Numbered from the stretch's first letter, positions 7,309 through 15,453 are shown. The stretch is 64,000 nt of DNA from Neisseria sp. DTU_2020_1000833_1_SI_GRL_NUU_006 (GCA_032388755.1 CP135593.1:2418001-2482000); one strand, 5' to 3'. Made by a program: numbers and translations. The notes: a model not told the origin generated them from the sequence alone.

Positions 7309-8049
7309 TTAGCGTTTTACACCGCCGTATGCTGTATCCAAGTTGCGGTTGGTTTTAAATTTGGCAACACCGGCCAGCGCGCTTGCGTTGTGACCGAAGA
7401 AGTGGCCTTCGGTTTTACCGAAGTGGCCGTTGGCGCGGGCATAGCCTTCAAACGATGCGCTGGACGGTTTGATGCGGGCATGGACATCCATGTTGACCGC
7501 GTTGTTCTTCATAGAACCTGCCAAGACGCGTTGACCGAAGTCTGCGCGCAAAGTACCGACCATCGGGTTGTTGCCGGTGTAGTTGTTGATACCTTTAACT
7601 GCGTAGTTGGCTACGCCTGATACCGGCATAGAAGTAGCGCGTTTGTCGCCTGAGTAGAAAACGCCGCGATTGGTGCCTTTGGCGTATTCTTTACCGACCC
7701 ATTCGCCGTAATACACTTCCGAGCCGCCGCTCTTGATGGTATTGAACGCATAGCGGCCGAGGTTTTGACGGGTGTATGCGTCGTTGACCTGTACGGTTTT
7801 CACGCCGTTGCGGTCTACATTGCCGGGCATGCGGTTGACGTTGGTGTAGTGCACGCCCGAACGGTAGGCAGCGTGTTTCATCACTTTTTCGCCTTCGGCT
7901 TCAGATGCGGGTTTGCCCCATTTTTTGCCGTATTTGTGGTTTTGGTAACTGTAATCAAATGGATTGTAGGCATTGTTGGCGGCAAATACGCCTGCGCTGA
8001 ACAAAACAGCCAAAACAGCAGCGGTGGTTTTTTGCAGATTCAGTTTCAT
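7309..8049 (-). CDS. Slam-dependent hemophilin-like secreted protein
   Basis: A 246 aa protein with a clear signal peptide (1-23, ending FSAGVFA) but no lipobox cysteine; the mature end is ANNAYNPFDY. The C-terminal half looks like the 8-strand barrel of Slam substrates (TbpB-like): GTLRADFGQRVLAGSM, then SFEGYARANG, GHFFGHNASALAGVAKF and the terminal DTAYGGVKR. The N-terminal half, rich in Tyr, His and Gly, is the likely ligand-binding part. Soluble, non-lipidated Slam substrates of this design are known as hemophilin/HphA-type haem scavengers; binding of haem here is inference. The gene is first in a two-gene unit with slam. ATG at 8049 follows AAGGAG. Confidence 0.8.
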   Translation of the reverse strand: MKLNLQKTTAAVLAVLFSAGVFAANNAYNPFDYSYQNHKYGKKWGKPASEAEGEKVMKHAAYRSGVHYTNVNRMPGNVDRNGVKTVQVNDAYTRQNLGRYAFNTIKSGGSEVYYGEWVGKEYAKGTNRGVFYSGDKRATSMPVSGVANYAVKGINNYTGNNPMVGTLRADFGQRVLAGSMKNNAVNMDVHARIKPSSASFEGYARANGHFGKTEGHFFGHNASALAGVAKFKTNRNLDTAYGGVKR

Positions 8050-8217
8050 GATACGCTCCTTAGGGGAAAAACGATGGTGGGGAAAATGATGTTCCGTCCG
8101 TGTCAGTGTGAGCAGACTATCGTTATGTGAGGAGACTTGTTTTTCTTTTTTCTGAACATCATTCTAGAGGGGGAGTGTTAGAGGAGAATTAGCGGATGTT
8201 TTGGAGAACGTTGGAAT

Positions 8218-8240
8218 GAGATAAGAATAGGATAAGAATG
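8218..8240 (-). promoter_or_regulatory. Candidate Fur site upstream of the Slam substrate
   Basis: GATAAGAATAG is followed at once by GATAAGAAT, a tandem of the same half-site found in the palindrome at 16669-16687 before the iron ABC operon. It lies about 170 bases upstream of the start codon, farther than usual, so it is only a candidate. Confidence 0.35.
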
Positions 8241-8360
8241 TTTGTTTTTAGTTAAGAAGTATAGTAACCACGGCTGGTGTTGCCGCACGCCGCAATTTAA
8301 TCTGTCCTTATTGAGATGTTTTGGTGATGGATTAATTGAAATGATTCATAAAGAAGGGGA

Positions 8361-8415
8361 AAGGTCGTCTGAACATTTCTTTCGGCAGAACCCGTAGAAT
8401 TTGTTTCAGACGACT
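8361..8415. repeat. Degenerate DUS inverted pair
   Basis: AAGGTCGTCTGAA at the left and TTCAGACGACTT at the right, with about 30 loop bases. One arm has lost the final GACC match. It may terminate something weakly or only serve uptake. Confidence 0.5.
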
Positions 8416-8443
8416 TTTTAAATTGAGAAATAATATCTAGGAA

Positions 8444-8475
8444 ATAGGCAAAAAAATAACCGCCTGAGGCGGTTT
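8444..8475 (-). terminator. Intrinsic terminator of tRNA-Phe
   Basis: On the minus strand AACCGCC, loop TCA, GGCGGTT is followed by ATTTTTTT, five bases after the tRNA CCA end. Confidence 0.85.
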
Positions 8476-8479
8476 GTTT

Positions 8480-8555
8480 TGGTGGCCAGAGGCGGAATCG
8501 AACCGCCGACACACGGATTTTCAATCCGTTGCTCTACCAACTGAGCTATCTGGCC
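8480..8555 (-). tRNA. tRNA-Phe (GAA)
   Basis: A 76-nt cloverleaf with encoded CCA. Acceptor GGCCAGA pairs with TCTGGCC. The anticodon loop TTGAAAA gives GAA, and the T-arm carries GTTCGATTC. An intrinsic terminator follows. Confidence 0.97.
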
Positions 8556-8774
8556 TTCGCTGTTTCGTTGCGAGATGTGCATTAAACCAAAAACGGCGTT
8601 TTAACGCAAGGTTTATTTCGATGCGCCATATATTATTTTTATAAACATATGTTTTATATTGGATTAAAAAGCAGCGTATTTGGCAGGTTTTGCCCATTTT
8701 TCGCAGCCTTTCCTATAAATAGGCAATACGATAAAATACGCGCTGTCTGAAACACCATCATGAAGGAAGCCGCC

Positions 8775-9047
8775 ATGACCCGTATGGTTCACTGCGTCAA
8801 ACTCGGCAAAGAGGCCGAAGGTATGAAATTCCCGCCACTGCCCAACGAGCTGGGCAAGCGTATTTTTGAAAATGTGTCCCAAGAGGCTTGGAATGCGTGG
8901 ACGCGCCATCAAACCATGCTGATTAACGAAAACCGCCTGAGCCTTGCCGACCCGCGCGCGCGCGAATATTTGGCGCAACAGATGGAGCAGTATTTCTTCG
9001 GAGACGGGGCGGATGCTGTTCAGGGCTATGTCCCTCCGCAAGAATAA
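8775..9047 (+). CDS. yggX: Fe(2+)-trafficking / oxidative damage protection protein YggX
   Basis: A 90 aa cytosolic protein of the YggX family, which protects Fe-S clusters from oxidants and is linked to iron delivery. The conserved cysteine lies in TRMVHCVKLGKEAEG (residue 7), and ELGKRIFENVSQEAW plus HQTMLINENRL match the family. I choose the ATG at 8775: AAGGAAG lies 8 bases upstream and the protein then has family length. An ATG at 8760 adds five residues not seen in relatives. It is a single gene with its own DUS terminator. Confidence 0.95.
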   Translation: MTRMVHCVKLGKEAEGMKFPPLPNELGKRIFENVSQEAWNAWTRHQTMLINENRLSLADPRAREYLAQQMEQYFFGDGADAVQGYVPPQE

Positions 9048-9069
9048 GCGCAAGCTGTTTTGAATGACA

Positions 9070-9113
9070 AAGGTCGTCTGAAACCAAAGTTGGTTTTCAA
9101 ACGACCTTTTTTG
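9070..9113. terminator. DUS terminator with one mismatch
   Basis: AAGGTCGTCTGAAACCAA pairs with TTGGTTTTCAAACGACCTT, followed by six Ts. The right arm has CAAACGACC instead of CAGACGACC. It separates convergent yggX and nitroreductase genes. Confidence 0.8.
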
Positions 9114-9125
9114 TTTGACGGGCAA

Positions 9126-9731
9126 TTATGCGCCGAATACTTTCAAACGGTTTTCCACAGGCTCGAAGGCTTTTTCACCGGCAGGCGCTTCGATGCCGCC
9201 GATAACCATTTGCGCGCGCAAAAGCCAGCTTTCGGGCAGGTTCCATTCTTTGGCGATGGCGGCGTCGGGCAGCGGGTTGTAGTGTTGCAGGTTCGCGCCC
9301 ACGCCGGCGGCGGCAAGCGTTGTCCAGACGGCGTATTGCGTCATCGCGTTCGCATGGTCCGCCCAAACGGGGAAGTTGGCGGCATAAGAAGGAAACTGCT
9401 CTTGCAGGCCTTTGACGACGTTTTGGTCTTCGAAGAACAAAATGATCGCCGCGCCTGCTTTGAACAGATTTAATTTTTGCGCGGTCGGTTCGAATTGTTC
9501 GGCAGGCACGATGGCGCGCAATGCGTCTTCCACGAATTGCCACACTTTGCCGTGTTCTTCGCCGAAGAGGACGACGACGCGGGTGGATTGTGAGTTGAAG
9601 GAAGAAGGCGTGTGTAAGACGGCATGTTTGACGATTTCGCTGATTTCTTCGTTGCTGATGGGCAGGTTTTTATTCAGCGCGTAAATGGAACGGCGGGTTT
9701 CTGCCGCTTGTTGCAAGGTTTGATAAGTCAT
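9126..9731 (-). CDS. Nitroreductase family protein
   Basis: A 201 aa FMN-dependent NAD(P)H oxidoreductase of the nitroreductase superfamily. The N-terminal R-R-S-I-Y motif (13-17), HTPSSFNSQSTRVVVLFG (40-57) for FMN binding and the C-terminal VIGGIEAPAGEKAF are characteristic of the small HBN/YodC-like group. The substrate (quinone, nitro compound or fatty-acid-linked signal) cannot be told. It is transcribed with the same polarity as the DoxX gene about 100 bases upstream; a lone DUS lies between them, so a shared transcript is possible. Confidence 0.88.
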   Translation of the reverse strand: MTYQTLQQAAETRRSIYALNKNLPISNEEISEIVKHAVLHTPSSFNSQSTRVVVLFGEEHGKVWQFVEDALRAIVPAEQFEPTAQKLNLFKAGAAIILFFEDQNVVKGLQEQFPSYAANFPVWADHANAMTQYAVWTTLAAAGVGANLQHYNPLPDAAIAKEWNLPESWLLRAQMVIGGIEAPAGEKAFEPVENRLKVFGA

Positions 9732-9827
9732 GTTGTTTTTCCTTTGATTGATGTTTAATCGGTTGGCGGGTTTGGAAATCTATTCGTAAAACCCGCTTTG
9801 CTTGTTTTCAGACGACCTTTGGGTACA

Positions 9828-10229
9828 TCAGGCTTTGTCTTTGCCAATCAGGTTGTCCAATGCCAATGAGCCGCCGCCGGCTGCTGCGAGATAGAGGAAC
9901 ACGAAGCAGAACAAGACTGCCGATTCGCCGCCGTTGGCAAGCGGGAACAGCGCCGAACCTTTGGCAGCGTGTGCCATAAAGTAGGCAGCCGCCATCTGAC
10001 CGGACAGGACGAAGGCGGTAGGACGGGTAAACATTCCGAGAATCAACATGATGCCGCCGACGATTTCCAAAATACCCGCCACCAGCATCAAGCCTTCGGG
10101 CGAGCCGCTGCCCATGGCGGTCGGGAAGCCGAAGAATTTTGCCGTACCGTGCAAGAGGAAGAGGTAGGCGGTTACGATACGCAAAATGGACAATAAAATA
10201 GGTTGGATACGGGCGCAGGTTGCAGACAT
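9828..10229 (-). CDS. DoxX family membrane protein
   Basis: A 133 aa protein with four hydrophobic segments (about 11-30, 45-70, 73-95, 105-125). The DoxX pattern includes R-I-V-T-A-Y-L-F-L-L-H-G-T-A-K-F-FG near the N-terminus and GILEIVGGIMLILGMFTRP. DoxX proteins are quinone-linked or redox-related membrane proteins of unclear reaction. It is divergent from a LysR gene with two palindromes between them, and followed by a nitroreductase. This suggests a LysR-controlled redox-stress unit. Confidence 0.88.
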   Translation of the reverse strand: MSATCARIQPILLSILRIVTAYLFLLHGTAKFFGFPTAMGSGSPEGLMLVAGILEIVGGIMLILGMFTRPTAFVLSGQMAAAYFMAHAAKGSALFPLANGGESAVLFCFVFLYLAAAGGGSLALDNLIGKDKA

Positions 10230-10282
10230 GGCATACTCCTAATCAAAATGTAAGAACGAAATGAAAACTAATCTTATCTGGG

Positions 10283-10317
10283 CAGTATAGATAATTACTG
10301 CCAGTAGATATATACTG
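10283..10317. promoter_or_regulatory. Twin CAGTA-TACTG palindromes (LysR operator candidate)
   Basis: CAGTA/TACTG with an 8-base spacer (10283-10300) is followed two bases later by CAGTA/TACTG with a 6-base spacer (10302-10317). Both lie in the 122 bp between the divergent doxX and lysR genes. Confidence 0.65.
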
Positions 10318-10351
10318 CTTTTATTGATACAACGTTTCCCCAAAAGAAAAG

Positions 10352-11248
10352 ATGGATACCCTGTTCAGCCTCAAAGTTTTCCGCCAAGTCGTCCAAAGCG
10401 GCAGCTTCACCCGCGCCGCCGAGCAGCTTGATATTTCCACCGCGATGGCGAGCAAACACGTCAGCCATCTGGAAAATTCGATTAAAGCCAAACTGCTGCA
10501 CCGCAACAGCCGCAACCTCCACCTGACCGAAGCGGGCGAAGAATACTACCGCCAATGCAGCTACGCGCTCGATACGCTCGATACCGCCGCGCAAAAGGCG
10601 GCAGGCGGGGCAGACACGCCGCAGGGCATGTTGCGCGTAACCATGCCGCTTTGGTTTGCGGGCAATTTAATCAGCAACTGGCTGGCGGAATACCGCGAAC
10701 GCTATCCCGAAGTCACGCTCGATTTGGTACTCGATAACCGCCACGTCGATTTGATTGCCGAAGGCTTCGACCTCGCCTTGCGCGTGGCAAAAACCCTGTC
10801 GCCCTCGCTTATCGTCAAGCCGCTTGCGCAAATCCAATTCGTCCTGCTCGCCTCGCCCGACTATCTGGCGAAACACGGCACGCCGCAAACGCCCGAAGAA
10901 GTCATGCGCCATCCCGCCATCCTGCCGACCTACACCGACCAGCGCAATTTGGAAATCACCCATCGGGAAACGGGCGAAAAAAGTATTCTGACGCTCAATC
11001 CGGTGATTCAAAGCGACAATACGCTGATGATCCGCGAATTGGTCAGGGCGGGCGCGGGCATCGCCTATCAGCCGCTGTGGTCAGCCAGACAGGATTTGAA
11101 GGAAGGCAGGTTGGTCAGCCTGCTGCCGGAATATCGGGTGCGGACCGAGCAATTAAACGCGGTTTATGTGGACAGGGCGTTTTTGAGCGCGAAGGTGCGC
11201 AGTTTTATCGATTTTCTGAACGAGAAGATTTCTGCGGAAGGGGAATGA
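10352..11248 (+). CDS. LysR family regulator (divergent from doxX)
   Basis: A 298 aa LysR-type transcription factor. The winged HTH lies at 1-60 (FRQVVQSGSFTRAAEQLDIS, then ASKHVSHLENSIKAKLLHR), and the type 2 periplasmic-binding-like effector domain starts near 88 (GMLRVTMPLWF). The subgroup resembles CrgA/DsdC-like regulators, where MD-L-x-F at the start is typical. The effector is unknown. Divergent layout and the twin palindromes suggest control of doxX and the nitroreductase plus autorepression. A DUS terminator follows. Confidence 0.92.
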   Translation: MDTLFSLKVFRQVVQSGSFTRAAEQLDISTAMASKHVSHLENSIKAKLLHRNSRNLHLTEAGEEYYRQCSYALDTLDTAAQKAAGGADTPQGMLRVTMPLWFAGNLISNWLAEYRERYPEVTLDLVLDNRHVDLIAEGFDLALRVAKTLSPSLIVKPLAQIQFVLLASPDYLAKHGTPQTPEEVMRHPAILPTYTDQRNLEITHRETGEKSILTLNPVIQSDNTLMIRELVRAGAGIAYQPLWSARQDLKEGRLVSLLPEYRVRTEQLNAVYVDRAFLSAKVRSFIDFLNEKISAEGE

Positions 11249-11271
11249 GGATTGGGGATGAAGATTGGCAA

Positions 11272-11313
11272 AAGGTCGTCTGAAAACGGGAAAACGGTTT
11301 CAGACGACCTTTG
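11272..11313. terminator. Bidirectional DUS terminator
   Basis: AAAGGTCGTCTGAAAAC and GTTTCAGACGACCTTT flank a short loop between convergent lysR and pseudoazurin genes. Confidence 0.85.
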
Positions 11314-11327
11314 GTTTGTGCGGCGGT

Positions 11328-11759
11328 TTATTTGACCTGCTGCATGTATTTTTTCAGACGACCCTTGCTCTGCATGGCGCGGTTTTCCAGTTCGTCCACA
11401 ACGGCTTGCGCTTTGGCTTTGTTCACCGGTTTGCCGACCTGAATCACGCCGCTCATGTTCATCATGCGGTGCGGCGGGCAGGTATAGACGTATACGCCTT
11501 CTTTGTCGAGTTTGAGGGTGAAGTCTTTGCCGTCTTCGGACAAGAAGTCGGCAACGCCGTCGGGCAGGGCTTTGCTTTGCACCCAGTGGCCTTTGTTGGC
11601 GGCTTTGAAGGTTACGGTGTCGCCGACTTTGGCGTTGACGTAGCCGGGTTCGAACACCATGCTGCCGTCTTTGCCGTTGTCGAGCATTTTGACTTCGTGG
11701 TTGGCGGCGTATGCGCCGAGGGAAGCGGTCAGCATGAGGAGGAAGAGGGATTTTTTCAT
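11328..11759 (-). CDS. Pseudoazurin (type 1 copper protein)
   Basis: A 143 aa periplasmic cupredoxin. The signal peptide is MKKSLFLLMLTASLGAYA, cleaved before ANHEVKML. Copper ligands are visible in the pseudoazurin spacing: His58 (NKGHW), Cys94, His97 and Met102 (C-x2-H-x4-M). Such proteins donate electrons to copper nitrite reductase or other periplasmic reductases; the partner is outside the window. The ATG at 11759 follows AAAGGACTCCTCTC. An upstream start would add 20 residues before the signal peptide and is rejected. The C-terminal tail is Lys-rich and contains GRLK, encoded by an uptake sequence. Confidence 0.93.
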   Translation of the reverse strand: MKKSLFLLMLTASLGAYAANHEVKMLDNGKDGSMVFEPGYVNAKVGDTVTFKAANKGHWVQSKALPDGVADFLSEDGKDFTLKLDKEGVYVYTCPPHRMMNMSGVIQVGKPVNKAKAQAVVDELENRAMQSKGRLKKYMQQVK

Positions 11760-11834
11760 GAGAGGAGTCCTTTCTAAGGATAAAAAAATATGGGGCGGGC
11801 TGATGAGTCGGAGAGGCAAGCCTTGGGCTTACCG

Positions 11835-11867
11835 CCCTCTCCCTAACCCTCTCCCGCGGGCGAGGGG
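11835..11867. repeat. Single GGGAGAGGG-type repeat unit
   Basis: It begins CCCTCTCCCTAACCC and ends CGAGGGG. It is the same unit as at 2195, 2276, 15175 and 15257, but unpaired. Confidence 0.65.
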
Positions 11868-11928
11868 ATAAGTTGCAGGGAGTTCGCAGGCCGAATGCTC
11901 AAATCCGACATTTGCAGGAGCGATTAAG

Positions 11929-12696
11929 TTACGCCGTCTGCCGCATCGGGCGGATAACGGGCAGGCCTTTGCTGTCGTACAAAAGTTCGATATCCACTTT
12001 GTACAGCCTGCCTATCATGTCCGCCTGCAACACGTCCTGCGGCGCGCCCTGCGCCTGTACTTTGCCTTCGCCGAGCAGAATCACGCCGTCTGAAAACTGC
12101 GCGGCGAGGCTCAAATCATGCAACACCATCAACGTAACCAGATTGTGTTCGTGCGTGTATTGCACCACGCGCTCCAAGAGGTTCAACTGGTGGTGCATAT
12201 CCAGCGCGCTGACCGGTTCGTCCAGCATCAGGATTTCGGGGCGGCGCAGCATGACTTGGGCAAACATGACGAGCTGCCGCTGTCCGCCGGAAAGCCGCAT
12301 GACGTCGCGGTGCGCCAGATGGCCGATGCCCAGCTCCGCCATGATACTTGCGGCTTCGTGCAGCAGTTCGTCGCCGACATGCATGTGCAGCGCGTCCATG
12401 CGGCCGAGCAACACGACTTCCAGCGCGGTCAGCGAGGCTTCGGCGGCGGTGTCCTGCGGCATATAGCCTATGCGTTTGCGCCAGCTTTGCAGGTGGATTT
12501 TGCTCAACACTTCGTCGCCGTAGCGGATGGTGCCTTTGTGCGCCACTTCGCCGAAAATCGTTTTCATCAGCGAGGATTTGCCCGTACCGTTCGGGCCGAG
12601 CACGGAATAGACTTTGCCTTGTTCCAGCGTCAAATCGATACTGTCGGCGACCACATAATCGCCGCGTCGGATATGTACGTTTTCCAGTCGGAGCAT
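11929..12696 (-). CDS. Iron/siderophore ABC transporter ATP-binding protein
   Basis: The 255 aa ATPase of a FecCD-type importer. Walker A is GPNGTGKS (34-41), with Q-loop Gln81, signature LSGGQ (135-139), Walker B ILMLDEP (155-161) and H-loop His193. It belongs to the FepC/BtuD branch that energises uptake of ferric siderophores, haem or cobalamin. It lies 12 bases after the second binding-protein gene and is last in the four-gene unit. The coding strand also carries a reversed CGCCGTCTGAA uptake sequence. The neighbours favour an iron complex as substrate. Confidence 0.93.
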   Translation of the reverse strand: MLRLENVHIRRGDYVVADSIDLTLEQGKVYSVLGPNGTGKSSLMKTIFGEVAHKGTIRYGDEVLSKIHLQSWRKRIGYMPQDTAAEASLTALEVVLLGRMDALHMHVGDELLHEAASIMAELGIGHLAHRDVMRLSGGQRQLVMFAQVMLRRPEILMLDEPVSALDMHHQLNLLERVVQYTHEHNLVTLMVLHDLSLAAQFSDGVILLGEGKVQAQGAPQDVLQADMIGRLYKVDIELLYDSKGLPVIRPMRQTA

Positions 12697-12708
12697 TTTG
12701 GACGACCT

Positions 12709-13932
12709 TTAAGCAAAGAGGGCGGCAAACCAGTTTTTAATACGTTGCCATAGTGACGGTTCGGCGACGGTTTCGGCTGATGCCGCAACAGTGTCGGCAG
12801 CCGCTTGTTTGTTGCAGTCTTCCAAACCGTCGCAACCCAAACGGATAAAGAAAGTACCCTGCGGCTCGACCGGCAGGTATTTACGGTGGAATTCACGGTA
12901 GGTCTCTTCCGGATTCACATCGGCAAAGGCTTCGGGATACAACGCTTTGGCGATAAATTGGGCGGATGCCAAATCGGAAAGCGAACGCGAAGCAGTATGG
13001 TAAATGCCGAACACACGGCCGTTTCGGACAGCGGGAATTTCCGCCCAACCGGCACGCCGGATGAAACCCTGTAAGCGTTTTTGCGCTTCGGCGGCTTCGA
13101 TGCCGATGCCCATCGCCATTGCCGCCGGCTGCTTCAGTCCGGCTTCGGTGCCGGAAATAATCACAACGTCGGGCTTGGCGGCAAGAAACTGCTCGGGATT
13201 AATCGCCCCCCAGTCTTTGATGAAGGCTGCGGCAATATTGTCGCCGCCCACTGTATCGGCAATCGCACCCCACATATTTTTGCCGAAAGTAAAGCTATGT
13301 TCGGCAGGACCCTTGTCTCCGAACTCGATATAGATTTTCGGCTTGGGCTTGCCCGCTTCGGCCACGCGTTTTTGAATGTCGGCCATGCCTTGGGCGTATT
13401 CGCCGGCAATCTGCCCTGCACGCTCCGGCGTACCGGCGATTTCGCCGAAAAGTTTGGCACTGGCGGTATGGCGTTCGACCGTTTGCGCATTGAAATCGAC
13501 CACAACCACCGGAATGCCGGCTTTTTCGAAACGCGGCATTTCTTCTTTCAACGCGTCATACTGCCAATCCGCCAACACCACCACATCGGGTTTCATTGCC
13601 AAGGTTTTCTCAAACGAAAATGTACCGGCGTTCACATTGCCGATGTCGCCGATGTTTTGCAGCGAAGGGATTTTGGCGCGGTAGAGCGACCAACTGCCGG
13701 AGTTGAATTTCTCCCAAAATTCGCGCGAAATACCGACCACATTGTCAAATTTATCGACACCGGATACGGCAATATAATCAGGATAATAAAAGCCCAGCAC
13801 CACACGTTTGGCAGGCACATCGACCCGCACTTCGCGCCCGCGTACGTCGGTAAGCGTTTTCATTTCGGCACAAACACCCTGCACGGCAAGACTGAACAAG
13901 GCGGCGGTTAAAATACGGCAAATAGGTTTCAT
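12709..13932 (-). CDS. Periplasmic iron-complex binding protein 2 (C-terminal extension)
   Basis: A 407 aa type III (FhuD/BtuF-like) binding protein with signal peptide MKPICRILTAALFSLAVQGVCA and no lipobox. Conserved stretches LTDVRGREVRVDVPAKRVVLGF, PDVVVLADWQYDAL, VVVVDFNAQTV and FTFGKNMWG recur in the paralog at 15505-16620. It is about 40 residues longer at the C-terminus, with two cysteines (GCDGLEDC), an Ala-rich linker and an amphipathic tail LWQRIKNWFAALFA that could hold it to the membrane. Start at 13932 is just upstream of the signal peptide; an earlier ATG would add 18 residues from a DUS region. Confidence 0.88.
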   Translation of the reverse strand: MKPICRILTAALFSLAVQGVCAEMKTLTDVRGREVRVDVPAKRVVLGFYYPDYIAVSGVDKFDNVVGISREFWEKFNSGSWSLYRAKIPSLQNIGDIGNVNAGTFSFEKTLAMKPDVVVLADWQYDALKEEMPRFEKAGIPVVVVDFNAQTVERHTASAKLFGEIAGTPERAGQIAGEYAQGMADIQKRVAEAGKPKPKIYIEFGDKGPAEHSFTFGKNMWGAIADTVGGDNIAAAFIKDWGAINPEQFLAAKPDVVIISGTEAGLKQPAAMAMGIGIEAAEAQKRLQGFIRRAGWAEIPAVRNGRVFGIYHTASRSLSDLASAQFIAKALYPEAFADVNPEETYREFHRKYLPVEPQGTFFIRLGCDGLEDCNKQAAADTVAASAETVAEPSLWQRIKNWFAALFA

Positions 13933-14004
13933 TGGTTCTCTCTGTAAAATAAAAAAAAACAGTTTCAGACGACCCCGTCGCAACAAAAGACCGTCCGAAA
14001 AAAC

Positions 14005-15051
14005 TTACCGCTTGGACAATACAATCCAAAAGAAAAACGGTACGCCGACAAACGCGGTAACAATCCCCACCGGAAACAGCGCACCCGGGATAATCACCTT
14101 GGACAACACGCTGGCGACCGATAAAAACGCCGCCCCTGTCAGCATCGCGCCGGGCAGGAAGAAACGTTGGTCTTCGCCCAAAAGAATCCGCGCCACATGC
14201 GGCGCGACCAGTCCGATAAAGCCGATTACGCCGACGAAACTGATTGCCGTCGCCGTCATCACCGCCACCAACACCAGCGTTTTCAGGCGCAAAAGTTGCA
14301 GATTGATACCCAGTCCGACGGCGCGTTCTTCGCCCAAGCGCAGCGCGGTCAGCTTCCACACATCGCGTGAAAGCAGCAGCACGCACACCGCCGTAACCGC
14401 CGCCGTAACGATGACCGTTTCCCAAGTTGCTTTGTTCAAACTGCCAAACAGCCAGAACAGAATCTGCTGCGAAATCTCAGGCGCGGCGATAAACTGAATC
14501 AGCGACAGAATCGACTGAAACAGAAACAAAAGCGCAATCCCAACCAGCACCAGCATCGCCGAATTGAAGCGGCGCGCCGAGGCAAACAAAAACAAGATGC
14601 CCGAAGCCAGCATGGTCATCACAAACGCGCCGATGGGAACGGCGACCGTTTCAGGCAGCCCGAAACCGCCGAACGCAATCACCACCGACGCGCCCAAACC
14701 TGCCGCCGCCGCCAAACCCAGCGTATAAGGGCTGGCCATCGGATTGTTCAACAGCGTCTGAATCTCCGCCCCGCCGACACCCAAAGCTGCACCGACCACC
14801 AGCGCCATCACCGCAATCGGCAGGCGCAAATCCATCACAATCAGGCGGTTCATTTCATCGACTTCGGGTTTGCCCAGCAAAACATTGACCACTTCGCCGA
14901 CAGGCAGCGTGTCCGTCATCGCCGGGCCGGTGGCGATGTCGAATAGAAAACTGACCGATGCGATGATTAAAAACATCAAAACAATCAACCAACGCTTGCC
15001 TTCCAACTTGCGCTGGTTTTTCACAATCTCGGCGACAACCGAATCATTCAT
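14005..15051 (-). CDS. Iron/siderophore ABC transporter permease (FecCD family)
   Basis: A 348 aa inner-membrane permease with about nine hydrophobic segments. FecCD signatures are GLGASVVIAFGGFG, LRLGEERAVGLGIN and GVIGFIGLVAPHVARILLG, the last contacting the ATPase. It is the only permease in the unit, so it must serve both binding proteins if both are used, and it probably forms a homodimer. The 73-base gap to the second binding-protein gene contains a single DUS; the gap to the first is 453 bp with repeats. Confidence 0.93.
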   Translation of the reverse strand: MNDSVVAEIVKNQRKLEGKRWLIVLMFLIIASVSFLFDIATGPAMTDTLPVGEVVNVLLGKPEVDEMNRLIVMDLRLPIAVMALVVGAALGVGGAEIQTLLNNPMASPYTLGLAAAAGLGASVVIAFGGFGLPETVAVPIGAFVMTMLASGILFLFASARRFNSAMLVLVGIALLFLFQSILSLIQFIAAPEISQQILFWLFGSLNKATWETVIVTAAVTAVCVLLLSRDVWKLTALRLGEERAVGLGINLQLLRLKTLVLVAVMTATAISFVGVIGFIGLVAPHVARILLGEDQRFFLPGAMLTGAAFLSVASVLSKVIIPGALFPVGIVTAFVGVPFFFWIVLSKR

Positions 15052-15174
15052 TTTTCAAACCTTTGAAATTAAGGAACAAGGCCGGACATCCATGCCCGAC
15101 AATCTCTTTTGTCTGTATCCGTTTTGAAGGGTGATTTTTTGAAAATCGGGATAACGGCGTTCCAAACGGCTTTA

Positions 15175-15289
15175 CCCTCTCCCTAGCCCTCTCCCATGGG
15201 GAGAGGGAATCGGATAACTGAAATTCAACTATTGTTGCGATTCCCTGCAATTTGTTCCCTCTCCCCGTGGGAGAGGGCTAGGGAGAGGG
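15175..15289. repeat. REPIN-like pair of inverted GGGAGAGGG repeats
   Basis: Units 15175-15207 (CCCTCTCCCTAGCCC...) and 15257-15289 (...GGGCTAGGGAGAGGG) are inverted and 49 bases apart, the same geometry as at 2195-2307. The spacer sequences differ. Confidence 0.72.
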
Positions 15290-15339
15290 CAAAATAGTCA
15301 AACCCACCTGAAGCTCTCTGTTCGGCACGATAGGAAGTC

Positions 15340-15429
15340 GTAGCGTGGGCTTTGCCCACGAAAACAGAAAACCCCATACCGTTCGCCATCATTTCCACAA
15401 ACGCTATCCGCGGGCAAAGCCCACGCTAC
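15340..15429. repeat. Inverted GTAGCGTGGGCTTTGCCCACG pair
   Basis: The left unit at 15340-15360 has its own stem CGTGGGC-TTT-GCCCACG. The right unit at 15411-15429 is nearly its reverse complement. A third copy lies at 57037-57057. Confidence 0.7.
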
Positions 15430-15453
15430 GGTTCTGGACAAAACCCACGCTGC

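Larger units (their letters stand above)
8050..8479. other. Promoter region of the Slam operon plus tRNA terminator
   Basis: This 430 bp stretch has no gene. It carries the minus-strand leader of the Slam substrate, a possible Fur site (8218-8240), a degenerate DUS pair (8361-8415) and the tRNA-Phe terminator (8444-8475). Confidence 0.6.
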
